Positions 54,677 to 62,485 of a DNA stretch of 64,000 bases are shown here, in pieces. The first letter of the stretch is position 1. Each line of letters opens with the position of its first letter. The position numbers and the translations under genes are program-made. The notes under the pieces were generated by a model that was given only the letters and a program-made list of their open reading frames with translations, had not been told where the DNA came from and made no database searches. This DNA is from Scytolyngbya sp. HA4215-MV1 (GTDB lineage: Bacteria > Cyanobacteriota > Cyanobacteriia > Leptolyngbyales > Leptolyngbyaceae): positions 248,001-312,000 of the forward strand of contig JAHHIA010000003.1 in the NCBI GenBank assembly GCA_019359045.1, in the 5' to 3' direction.

Positions 54677-55041
54677 TGTTGGTTTACTCGAAACTGACAG
54701 GTAAAAACTGATTAGAGAGAAATTCCCCAATGAGGTACAGATATTGGGTGAGTAGCAGTCCTAATCCTCTATAAACGAACAAGGGAGCGTTGCGTGATGG
54801 AACGCGGTGGGACAGTGCGGGGATAGCATCCGGAGCGTTGCTTTTAGTCTAATTGGGATGGCTACGTCAAAGGATTTTGGTGTTTTAGCTGGATCACGAT
54901 TGAATTTAGGATTGTTCGTTCCTCTCAGCATCGTGTCTATACTATTGTTCTTGTGTAATCCTGCTGGCGTTAAGGGGTTGGTGTAAAACATAACTAAATT
55001 TTCATTAAAATCACTGAAATTGATAAAGCCAGGAGGCTGCT
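54677..55041. promoter_or_regulatory. Divergent intergenic region
   Basis: 365 bp between the histidine kinase and acyltransferase genes, containing a 10-bp direct repeat GGAGCGTTGC (54784-54793 and 54832-54841). No ORF is convincing. Promoters for both genes must lie here. Confidence 0.4.
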
Positions 55042-56496
55042 GTGCCACATCAGACTGTCCGTGCTCAACCTTCACTTGAATTTATTCCACCTGCGCTAAA
55101 CCCGTCGCTGGTCAGAATTGTGCAATGGCTGCTACCTACATGGATACATTGGCAAACTGAGATCGCCGATGTGCAGGGAGAGAATGTTGAGATCTTGCTC
55201 GATTTATATGAGCAGTTTCGGGCGGGTAAGACTCGTTTTTTGATTGCTTTCCGTCACCCAAGTGCGAATGATCCGATTTGTCTGGCTTATTTGCTCTCGC
55301 ACATTGCGCCCAAGGTGGCACGGCAACGTCAGATGTCTTTTAAGGCGCCGTTGCACACTCATTTTATTTACGATCGCGGCATTCCTCTATGGGCTGGCTC
55401 GATCATGGGTTGGCTCTATTCCCAATTGGGAGGAACGCCAATTCTGCGAGGTAAGGTCGATCGCCAAGGGTTACGCTCAGCCCGGGATTTGTTTGTCAAC
55501 GGCAAGTTTCCCCTGGCTGCGTCGCCAGAGGGCGCCACCAATGGACATAGCGAAATTGTCAGTCCGTTAGAGCCAGGGTTGGCACAAATGAGTTTTTGGT
55601 GTGTGGAAGATTTGCTGAAGGCGGGTCGGTCTGAGCAAGTGTGCATTGTGCCAGTGGATATTCAATATCGCTACATCACTCCACCCTGGCAAGCCTTGGA
55701 GCAACTGATGGGGGAGATGGAGGCAGATAGCGGCATTGCAGAAAAGATAAAAGGGGGGGGCAGAGAGTCGGCTGCTGAGATTTCTGGCTTATCGGGTTCA
55801 GAAGCACAGCTCTATCAACGTTTATATCAAATGGGAGAATATTTATTGTCGGTGATGGAGCAGTTTTATAGTCGGTTCTATCATCAATCTTTGCCTGGAT
55901 TGAAGGCAGTTGAAGAAGCCACGAATCCTGCCAATGAGCCAGCCAAAATTCCGCTTTCTCATGAAGAATTTGCAGCTCGTCTCAATGCCCTGCTGGATGT
56001 TGCGCTCACGGTTGCGGAGCAGTACTTTAATTTATCTCCAAAAGGAAGCCTCATCGATCGCTGCCGTCGCTTAGAACAGGCAGGTTGGGATTATATTTAT
56101 CGCGAAGATATTAAACAGCTGGAAGCGCTCTCGCCGCTAGAGCGGGGGCTGGCAGATCGGGTTGCTGAAGAAGCAGATTTACGAGTTTGGCACATGCGTT
56201 TAGTGGAAAGCTTTGTGGCAGTGACGGGGCATTATGTTCTCGAAAAGCCCACTGTGGAAAGATTCGCAGAGACCTCGTTATTGATGTGGGACGTCATTGC
56301 TCGGATTAAAGGCGGAAATCCGTTCGATCGTCCTAAGCTGGGTAAGCAGCGTGCCCAATTGAAAGTTGGGCAGCCAATTTCGGTTTCCGATCGCTGGGAA
56401 GCGTATCATTCCAATCGTCGGGCTGCTAAGCAAGCCGTGGCTGACCTGACCCAAGACTTGCAAGCCGCATTGGAGGGGATGAGCACGCAAGCTTGA
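55042..56496 (+). CDS. PlsC-like acyltransferase
   Basis: 484 residues, longer than the typical 240-residue PlsC. The N-terminal half carries a glycerolipid acyltransferase module: the HxxxxD motif as RHPSAND (about residue 75), the acceptor region FIYDRGIPLWAG, and EGATNGHSE in the third motif position. The C-terminal half is helical and unassigned. I read it as a 1-acyl-sn-glycerol-3-phosphate acyltransferase-like enzyme or a lipid-remodelling relative. AGGAGG precedes the GTG at 55042. The gene is convergent with the large membrane protein, with 5 bp between the stops. Confidence 0.83.
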   Translation: MPHQTVRAQPSLEFIPPALNPSLVRIVQWLLPTWIHWQTEIADVQGENVEILLDLYEQFRAGKTRFLIAFRHPSANDPICLAYLLSHIAPKVARQRQMSFKAPLHTHFIYDRGIPLWAGSIMGWLYSQLGGTPILRGKVDRQGLRSARDLFVNGKFPLAASPEGATNGHSEIVSPLEPGLAQMSFWCVEDLLKAGRSEQVCIVPVDIQYRYITPPWQALEQLMGEMEADSGIAEKIKGGGRESAAEISGLSGSEAQLYQRLYQMGEYLLSVMEQFYSRFYHQSLPGLKAVEEATNPANEPAKIPLSHEEFAARLNALLDVALTVAEQYFNLSPKGSLIDRCRRLEQAGWDYIYREDIKQLEALSPLERGLADRVAEEADLRVWHMRLVESFVAVTGHYVLEKPTVERFAETSLLMWDVIARIKGGNPFDRPKLGKQRAQLKVGQPISVSDRWEAYHSNRRAAKQAVADLTQDLQAALEGMSTQA

Positions 56497-56501
56497 GGTA
56501 G

Positions 56502-58085
56502 TTAATCCATATCTGATGGTTCTCCGGTGGATGAAACTGGGATTGCGCCCGTGGTTTTCACCCGCATGACTTTGTTGAGTACATCAAACCAAAAGCGGGC
56601 GCCCATTGAGATAGCAATTCCACTAATTAGCCAACCGATGAAGCGACGTAAAGGTGGAAAAAACCAAGAAAACCCTTCTTGTTGCTGTTGTTGAAGGTTG
56701 ATTGCATTCCAACCAATGGGTAAGGAAATGCCTGTCAGGGCATCATTGACTTTTTCTTTGATTTGCGAAATGTCATTGGCTGTCGTTGCAACGTGACTGG
56801 CACTTTCAGCGATCGTACTGCGTAGAACATTATCTCTTGATAGGCGAGCCACAATGTGAAAAGTATCTGCATTCGCAATGATGGCAATTAAAAAACCGAC
56901 GAGGATGGCAACGCCTTTCGCATTACGTTTGTAGACTCCTGAGGCGCGCTCCATAGAGCGATCAAACCAAGTTTCGACTTCTTGCTGAAACTGTTTGACT
57001 GTATTTTCTGTACGATCGACTTTGGTCTGAGCACGCTGTGCTAATAAAGGCAGGCATTCTTGAACGTAGGGAGGTAACTTATCAAAAATCTCTTCATAAT
57101 TCACGTTGCCTTGTTTGAGTTCAGTTTTCAATTCTGTAAATAAATGGAAAGTATCTTGAAGCTGCATTAATCGTTCTCTTTGTGGGACTGGTAACTTGGC
57201 TGCAATTGTTTCAAAAACATATTGATCTGCTTGTTTGCCAGTCGAACGAATCAGTTGATAAACTTCATAAATCTTTTTGAATTCTTCTACCACGCTACTG
57301 ATTTTTGGTTTTAAATTTGTTAGTAAAACAGTTCTTTCTTGCTCATTTTCAAATAGGATTTCTTGCAAACCTGCTAGACGGTTAGAAAAAATTTCAACAA
57401 CATGTTCACTTTCAGGCAAAGCTTCTTTCGCTTGAGAACGGAACAATTTCAGTTGATTGGAGAAGCGATCAAAGGTTATTTCTAAACCAGCTTTTTGTGT
57501 TCTAAAATCTTCTAAGATATCGTCTAATTTCGATTCTAGCGCAGCAAATTCGTGCTCTAGTAATGATTCATCCGCTTTGCTATCTCGTAGAGATGTTAAA
57601 ATTCGATAAATGGATACTTTAAATCGATCCTGACTGAATTTTTTTAATTTCGATTCGGCTAATTTTTGGTACAGTGCTTCAATTTTGAGCGCTCCTAAGA
57701 GCGTCGTTGCAAAAGTTTCAGAAGGAATATAAGAAGGTCCGCTATTTTTTTTGCCAAATGTGTTTTTGAGACCTGTCATTTTCCGATAAGCACTACCAAT
57801 GAATTGGGTGACTTTACGAAAAAAAGGAGCAACGGCACCTCTTGCTTCTTGGTTGAGAGATTTAATCAAGGGATCATCGTAGAGTTGATCGGTAAATTGT
57901 TTGACTTGATCATTGATTTCACTGCCTCCACCTGCCAGTAATCCTTCGATCGATTTCTTTAAATGTTCAGCTCTCCATTGCAGAAGGGTTGTAATAATTT
58001 CGTGAATTTCAGAGGATAAAAGACTGAGAATGAGATAGATAAAAATTAAACCGATCGAGAGATCTAAAATTAGCGGTAGATTCAT
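56502..58085 (-). CDS. Large membrane protein with central helical domain
   Basis: 527 residues. One membrane segment at about 5-26 (LILDLSIGLIFIYLILSLLSS), a long mostly helical region of about 350 residues rich in charged heptads (for example FEKKFSG-like and LEITFDRFSNQLKLFRSQAK), and two membrane segments near the end (about 395-415, AKGVAILVGFLIAIIANA, and about 478-500). The topology suggests a protein spanning the membrane with a large cytoplasmic or periplasmic coiled-coil domain. No family recognised. The following CNNM-type gene lies 161 bp upstream on the same strand. Confidence 0.75.
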   Translation of the reverse strand: MNLPLILDLSIGLIFIYLILSLLSSEIHEIITTLLQWRAEHLKKSIEGLLAGGGSEINDQVKQFTDQLYDDPLIKSLNQEARGAVAPFFRKVTQFIGSAYRKMTGLKNTFGKKNSGPSYIPSETFATTLLGALKIEALYQKLAESKLKKFSQDRFKVSIYRILTSLRDSKADESLLEHEFAALESKLDDILEDFRTQKAGLEITFDRFSNQLKLFRSQAKEALPESEHVVEIFSNRLAGLQEILFENEQERTVLLTNLKPKISSVVEEFKKIYEVYQLIRSTGKQADQYVFETIAAKLPVPQRERLMQLQDTFHLFTELKTELKQGNVNYEEIFDKLPPYVQECLPLLAQRAQTKVDRTENTVKQFQQEVETWFDRSMERASGVYKRNAKGVAILVGFLIAIIANADTFHIVARLSRDNVLRSTIAESASHVATTANDISQIKEKVNDALTGISLPIGWNAINLQQQQQEGFSWFFPPLRRFIGWLISGIAISMGARFWFDVLNKVMRVKTTGAIPVSSTGEPSDMD

Positions 58086-58246
58086 GGGATTCCCTGACTT
58101 GCTTAAAATCTTTTCATTTGTGTCCAGAATTTATCCTATTTTGCAGCAAGTACATTTTTGAGTCTATATTTGCAATTTTTGATATTAGTAGGAATATTTA
58201 AAATTATTTTGAAAATAAATAATTTATTCGTTCACGAATAGATAGA

Positions 58247-59755
58247 CTAAATTGAGGGATTGGAGTTGGGTAAGTCGTCGTCTAGTTGAGGAAAATCGGC
58301 GGTGTGTAAGGGAGTAATTACCTTCTCTGTAAAACGATCTTCTTCTAACTCTAGACGGCGAACCTGAATGAGGTGCAGGCGAGGTCCTTCTGCTGAGACG
58401 ACGCTCAACTCACAATCGTTGTAGTGCAAGATTTCACCGACATGAGGAATTTTTTGCCATTGATATAGCAAAAATCCGCCCAGCGTTTGATATTCATCGG
58501 TTAAGGGTAGGTTCAAGTTTAAGCGCTCGTTCATCTCCTCCAGGTTCATTTGTGCCTGGATGATAAAGGTTTGTTCGTCTAGAATCTGGATGCTGACATC
58601 TTCGGAACTGGCTGTTTCAGCCGTATCGCCAATGATTTCGGCAATCAAATCTTCGATCGTAACGAGTCCAGCCGTGCCACCAAATTCATCCACGACCATT
58701 GCCATTGCTTGCCGAGTTCGCTGCATGAGGGGTAATAGCTCACTCAGAGGCATATATCCTGGGACAAAGCGGGCGGGGCGAACCCAAGGCAAAATGGGGG
58801 ATTCGGGTGCCAACTCACCGTTAGCTAGCGGTGCAGCGAGTTCTTTGAAATAAATCATGCCGCGGATATCGTCTAGAGATTCCCCCATGACTGGGTAGCG
58901 GGAGTGGAAAGACTGGCTCACTTCGTTGAGTAGGTCTTGAAAGGTGGCATCCGCAGAGAGGGCGGTAATGTTGATGCGGGGCACCATGACTTCTTCCACA
59001 CTAACTTCACCAAACTCAAAGACATTGCTCAACAACTCCCGTTCTTCAGCTTCTAAACCTGTGGACTCGGTAGACATACTGATAATCAGTTGCAATTCTT
59101 CGGGAGTAAGTTGGTTGTACCATCCCTGTCCGGTGTACTGAATACCGACGAGTTTGAGAAGCCAACGGGTGGATTGGTTCAAAATCCAAACGAAGGGGTT
59201 GAAGAAGCGAGCGATCGCTAAACTGGGGGGACCTAAAAAGATCGATAACCGTTCTGAATAGAGAAGTGCGACGGATTTGGGGCAGAGTTCTCCTAAGACA
59301 ATTTGGAGATAAGCCAGTAAAAAAAAGGCGATCGGGACGGACAAAGAGTGGACAAAAATCCCCCTTCCCAGGCTAGGCAGAGAGGCTTGGTTTGCCATAC
59401 TGGTAAGGGTCGCTGCCATCGTGCTTTCACCAATCCAACCCAGTGCCAGACTGGAGAGGGTGATGCCAATTTGAGTGGTAGAAAGCAACCGATCAATACT
59501 TCTTTGCAGGTCTTGTACAGTTTTTGCTTGCGTGTCTCCAGCATCGACGAGCTGAGAAATGCGCGATCGACGAACCGAAACGATAGAAAACTCTGCTGCT
59601 ACAAAAAAAGCATTGATTGCAATGAGCAACCCGATCGACAACAAACGCACAACAATTTCTGATGCGGTGAGATGTCCAGAAGGTGAACTCAGTATTAAAA
59701 AAGCCTGGAGAGCAAGGCTGCTAACCCATGGGGCGTTAAAAACGAGGGTGATCAT
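58247..59755 (-). CDS. CNNM/CorC-family membrane protein (HlyC-type)
   Basis: 502 residues. An N-terminal DUF21/CNNM membrane domain (about residues 30-220, four segments: IAINAFFVAAEFSIVSVRRSRISQL and the following stretches) is followed by two CBS motifs (about 245-370: MVPRINITALSADATFQDLL; VDEFGGTAGLVTIEDLIAEIIGD) and a CorC_HlyC domain (about 400-490: MNLEEMNERLNLNLP; YQTLGGFLLYQWQKIPHVGE). Such proteins transport or regulate Mg2+ or Co2+. The fusion of all three is the normal order for bacterial CorB-like members. Named hemolysin in older annotations, without evidence for such activity here. Confidence 0.93.
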   Translation of the reverse strand: MITLVFNAPWVSSLALQAFLILSSPSGHLTASEIVVRLLSIGLLIAINAFFVAAEFSIVSVRRSRISQLVDAGDTQAKTVQDLQRSIDRLLSTTQIGITLSSLALGWIGESTMAATLTSMANQASLPSLGRGIFVHSLSVPIAFFLLAYLQIVLGELCPKSVALLYSERLSIFLGPPSLAIARFFNPFVWILNQSTRWLLKLVGIQYTGQGWYNQLTPEELQLIISMSTESTGLEAEERELLSNVFEFGEVSVEEVMVPRINITALSADATFQDLLNEVSQSFHSRYPVMGESLDDIRGMIYFKELAAPLANGELAPESPILPWVRPARFVPGYMPLSELLPLMQRTRQAMAMVVDEFGGTAGLVTIEDLIAEIIGDTAETASSEDVSIQILDEQTFIIQAQMNLEEMNERLNLNLPLTDEYQTLGGFLLYQWQKIPHVGEILHYNDCELSVVSAEGPRLHLIQVRRLELEEDRFTEKVITPLHTADFPQLDDDLPNSNPSI

Positions 59756-59800
59756 TCACCAAAAATGAAAGTGTTTGCCCGAAAGCGCTTCGTCAAGCCT

Positions 59801-60469
59801 CTACCTTACCACTGGAATATTCGACATTTGAAGCTGTAATTGTTGATCGGGATAATCGGTCAAGCTGAGGGAAAGGGTCTGAGCGTCATCCAAAAGTGCG
59901 ATCGGAATACTGATGGTTCCTTTGAAGGTTTCGCTATAGGGAGGTAGCTCTGAAGGTAAGCCATCTGCGTTGGCACTGAGAGATTGTCCGCGATCGTCCG
60001 TGACACTCAAAAAACTGTAGAGAAAACGTAGCGTCCGTCCCCCATCATTGCGGAGGTTCACGTCGAGTACCAGGGAGCTATCTTGGGGGCGCACGGAGGT
60101 TACCTCCAGCGTTACGCCCCGGCTTTGGCTGACAATGGGTAAGCCTGACTGACGATTCTTGGTTTCGTTGTCCTGCAAAGATTTTGTCCCAGCACTACTG
60201 CTCTGGCTGTTTCCAGAGGTACTGCCCGCTTCCATTCTGGCTTTGACTGCTGCCAAAATATCGTCTTCGCGTAAGATCATCACCTTCTCGCGACGAGGTA
60301 AGATGCCTCGCCGTTCCGACACATTATTAATGGGACGAACATCAGGTTGGGTAATGCCTTTGAGCGCTTCTCGCCCCAAAGAAAACCCCCAAGCTGCACT
60401 GACTGCTCCTGCCCCCGCCATCAAAAATAGCAAGGTCAGTGTCAAAACCAGGTTGGAGTTCAATTTCAT
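59801..60469 (-). CDS. Membrane-anchored protein with C-terminal beta domain
   Basis: 222 residues. A hydrophobic segment at about 9-30 (LTLTLLFLMAGAGAVSAAWGF) is an uncleaved anchor or signal peptide. Residues about 80-110 are Ser/Gly-rich. The C-terminal 120 residues form a beta-rich domain (GVTLEVTSVRPQDSSLVLDVNLRNDGGRTLRFLYSFLSV) resembling a DUF4352-type immunoglobulin-like fold, which is a guess. No catalytic motif. The region upstream to the tRNA contains its promoter. Confidence 0.68.
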   Translation of the reverse strand: MKLNSNLVLTLTLLFLMAGAGAVSAAWGFSLGREALKGITQPDVRPINNVSERRGILPRREKVMILREDDILAAVKARMEAGSTSGNSQSSSAGTKSLQDNETKNRQSGLPIVSQSRGVTLEVTSVRPQDSSLVLDVNLRNDGGRTLRFLYSFLSVTDDRGQSLSANADGLPSELPPYSETFKGTISIPIALLDDAQTLSLSLTDYPDQQLQLQMSNIPVVR

Positions 60470-60623
60470 GGACTGCTAGACAGAAAGGGGATGATAGTTT
60501 AAGAACCCAATTTAACTCAAGTGCAGTGAAATCGTACCGACCGCTAAAAAAATTATAAGCGTTTCTCTTTTGTAAACCAAATTTTGGCAGTACGAGAAAA
60601 TGAGGATAAAATAAGGAACTAAA

Positions 60624-60696
60624 CCAGGGTTGGCCGAGCGGTTTAGGCAGCGAACTCATAATTCGCCTCAGGCAGGTTCGACCCCTGCACCCTGGA
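60624..60696 (+). tRNA. tRNA with CAT anticodon (tRNA-Ile2 or tRNA-Met)
   Basis: A complete cloverleaf: acceptor CCAGGGT / ACCCTGG with all seven pairs, D arm GCC...GGC, anticodon stem GCGAA / TTCGC around the loop CTCATAA, a 5-nt variable loop, and T arm GCAGG-TTCGACC-CCTGC. The anticodon is CAT and the discriminator A; CCA is not encoded. The normal C1-G72 pair excludes initiator tRNA. The loop and stem closely resemble the lysidine-modified tRNA-Ile(CAU) of plastids and cyanobacteria (AACTCATAATT), rather than elongator tRNA-Met, so I lean to tRNA-Ile2; the sequence alone does not prove it. Confidence 0.95.
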
Positions 60697-60698
60697 TT

Positions 60699-60892
60699 GA
60701 CTGGTGGTCATCGATTGGATTCGTTGTTCGGCAGAGGACTCTAGATAAGAGTCTCAAGATATCCAACTTTAGACTCATGGGTGCCGATGATTAGCCCAAC
60801 GTCTACGGTCTAAAGTTGGATGTTGAAGTGGTCATTCTCGTGAGACGAGCCTCCTAATATGAGATCGGTTCAAGCCCGATCGCCGGAGTCAG
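60699..60892. ncRNA. Candidate structured RNA, 6S-like rod (unproven)
   Basis: About 194 nt, directly after the tRNA. The ends pair: GACTGG (60700-60705) with CCGGAGTC and CGATTGG with CCGATCG (one G-U pair), separated by unequal bulges. The centre has a 14-bp perfect stem ATCCAACTTTAGAC (60761-60774) with GTCTAAAGTTGGAT (60808-60821), with a 33-nt apical loop, and small hairpins (GACTC / GAGTC; CTCGT / ACGAG) in the bubble between. A closing stem, central bubble and terminal stem is the shape of 6S RNA, whose cyanobacterial form is about 180-200 nt. No ORF is present. Strand unknown; no sequence-level homology was established. Confidence 0.35.
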
Positions 60893-60895
60893 TCC

Positions 60896-61381
60896 TTACC
60901 ACAGGGCTGGAACAGGAGCACTCTGGGGAGCAGGTTCAGGTAGGGGGGGGCGGAAGGGTTGAGTGATGGTTGGCTCTGCTGCTGGCATAGAACTGACACT
61001 AGCAGGCATGGTTAACACGGAGGTGTTGAAGGGGTTGGGTAGATCGGGTGTTCGCAGTACGGGAGCGCCCGAAACTTGCTGTGAAAAGGTTTCCAGAAAA
61101 ACCCGATGAATCGCTTCTAAATCACGACTCATCACGTTTTCAGTAAAAGAGTTGCGTACCAAAGCTCCGGGTCCAAAGATCATGTTGAATTGGCCGCCAA
61201 TCGAACGATTGCGGTAAAAATCACGACCATTTCTGAAATAGGCTTCGTTGAATGCTTGCGGTACAGTCTTGAGTTGGGGTCTGGCTTCTTGCGCGATTAC
61301 CGCAGGTGCCGCAACGATTGAAGCGGCAGAAAATGAGGCAGCAGACAACACCATCACACCAATCAATCCCTTCAATCTCAT
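60896..61381 (-). CDS. Secreted protein with Pro-rich tail
   Basis: 161 residues. The signal peptide runs to about residue 31 (GLIGVMVLSAASFSAASIVAAPAVIAQE). The middle has a conserved-looking segment YFRNGRDFYRNRSIGGQFNMIFGPG that I associate with a small cyanobacterial family of unknown role. The last 40 residues are Pro/Ala/Ser-rich. The mature protein has no Cys. Divergent from pyrE; its 3' end faces the structured segment after the tRNA. Confidence 0.75.
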   Translation of the reverse strand: MRLKGLIGVMVLSAASFSAASIVAAPAVIAQEARPQLKTVPQAFNEAYFRNGRDFYRNRSIGGQFNMIFGPGALVRNSFTENVMSRDLEAIHRVFLETFSQQVSGAPVLRTPDLPNPFNTSVLTMPASVSSMPAAEPTITQPFRPPLPEPAPQSAPVPALW

Positions 61382-61614
61382 GACATTAACCCTCGGTACT
61401 GTGGTAATTGTTAACTACTCTTTGCCTCTCAGAGGTTTTGCCAAAATCTTGGCAACTCTCACTCAATTGACCGAATTTTGTAGCAATCTGCAGTGCTGCT
61501 AGAACGTGAGAGGCTGGATGAAAAAGGTTACTGAAAGAAATCTTTCCTCATAATCTAGATAGGATTGCTACATATCCTCCAGATGTTAACTAGTTTGCCC
61601 TATCTCTGACAAAT

Positions 61615-62235
61615 ATGACGAATTTTTCTCAAGAATCCAGTGAAATTTCAATGGTTGATTTGCCAACTTTACGCTGTCAATTGCTTGATTTATTTTGTCA
61701 ATTGGCTTATCGGGAAGGAGATTTCATTTTGTCTTCTGGACAATCCAGTCCTTATTACATTAATGGTAAGCAGGTGACACTTCATCCCCAGGGTGCACTG
61801 GCGATCGGTCGCTTATTACTCTCTATGCTCCCTGCAAATACCCAGGCTGTGGCAGGGTTAACATTAGGTGCAGATCCGATCGTGACTGCGGTGAGTGTGG
61901 TAGGAGCTTATGAGGGGCGATTGCTGCCTGCACTGATTGTCCGCAAAGAGCCAAAAGGACATGGTACGCGCGCTTATATTGAGGGTCCGGAGTTGCCAGT
62001 AGAGAGTGTAGTCGTTGTTTTAGAAGATGTTGTGACGACAGGACAATCGGCAATGAAAGCGGTCGATCGCTTGCGTCAGGCGGGCTATCGTGTTGACCAA
62101 GTGATTGCTCTGGTCGATCGGCAGCAGGGAGGAGCCGAACTCTATCAACAAGTTGGGTTAAGTTTTCAAGCACTCTACTCAATTCAGGATTTACAAAATC
62201 GTTGGGCACAGTTACATGTTTCATCGCAGAATTAA
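61615..62235 (+). CDS. pyrE: Orotate phosphoribosyltransferase
   Basis: 206 residues. It forms orotidine monophosphate from orotate and PRPP, the fifth step of pyrimidine synthesis. The flexible catalytic loop region with KEPKGHGTRAYIEGP and the PRPP-binding motif VVVLEDVVTTGQSAMKAVDRLRQ are both present; DFILSSGQSSPYYINGKQVTLHP is the family-typical beginning. An in-frame ATG at 61651 could be the true start, since the first 12 residues are not conserved. The 68-residue gene follows on the same strand. Confidence 0.95.
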   Translation: MTNFSQESSEISMVDLPTLRCQLLDLFCQLAYREGDFILSSGQSSPYYINGKQVTLHPQGALAIGRLLLSMLPANTQAVAGLTLGADPIVTAVSVVGAYEGRLLPALIVRKEPKGHGTRAYIEGPELPVESVVVVLEDVVTTGQSAMKAVDRLRQAGYRVDQVIALVDRQQGGAELYQQVGLSFQALYSIQDLQNRWAQLHVSSQN

Positions 62236-62270
62236 CGAGTCGTCTTCATCGATTCGTCCTGATTTTTCTT

Positions 62271-62477
62271 ATGGATAGTAAAGAGCTTGCGGGTTACATA
62301 GAAGCGACGAATGGCATTTCAAAACCTTGGTTGTTGCTACAACTTCGCCTTAAAAAATTGCAAGAACGTCGTGCAACCCTTTCACACGAGGCTTACGAAA
62401 TCGAACTCAAAGATATTCACCAAGACTTGATGAAATTGGGAGAATGGTGGCATGGCATTGAAGATGAAGTGTTTTAG
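62271..62477 (+). CDS. Small protein between pyrE and ppk1
   Basis: 68 residues from ATG 62271; the open frame extends back to 62202 inside pyrE but only with a poor start. It is helical and soluble (KPWLLLQLRLKKLQERRATLSHEAYEIELKDIHQDLMKLGEWW). No known family. It ends 8 bp before the ppk1 start, so it is likely co-transcribed with ppk1 and perhaps pyrE. Confidence 0.6.
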   Translation: MDSKELAGYIEATNGISKPWLLLQLRLKKLQERRATLSHEAYEIELKDIHQDLMKLGEWWHGIEDEVF

Positions 62478-62485
62478 CGAAACCC

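Noticed and set aside
60721-60892. A second tRNA or the 3' part of a group I intron after the tRNA
   Set aside because: A T-arm-like GGTTCAAGCC and an AAGATAT segment are present, but no matching 5' acceptor strand nor P3/P8 elements of an intron can be found.
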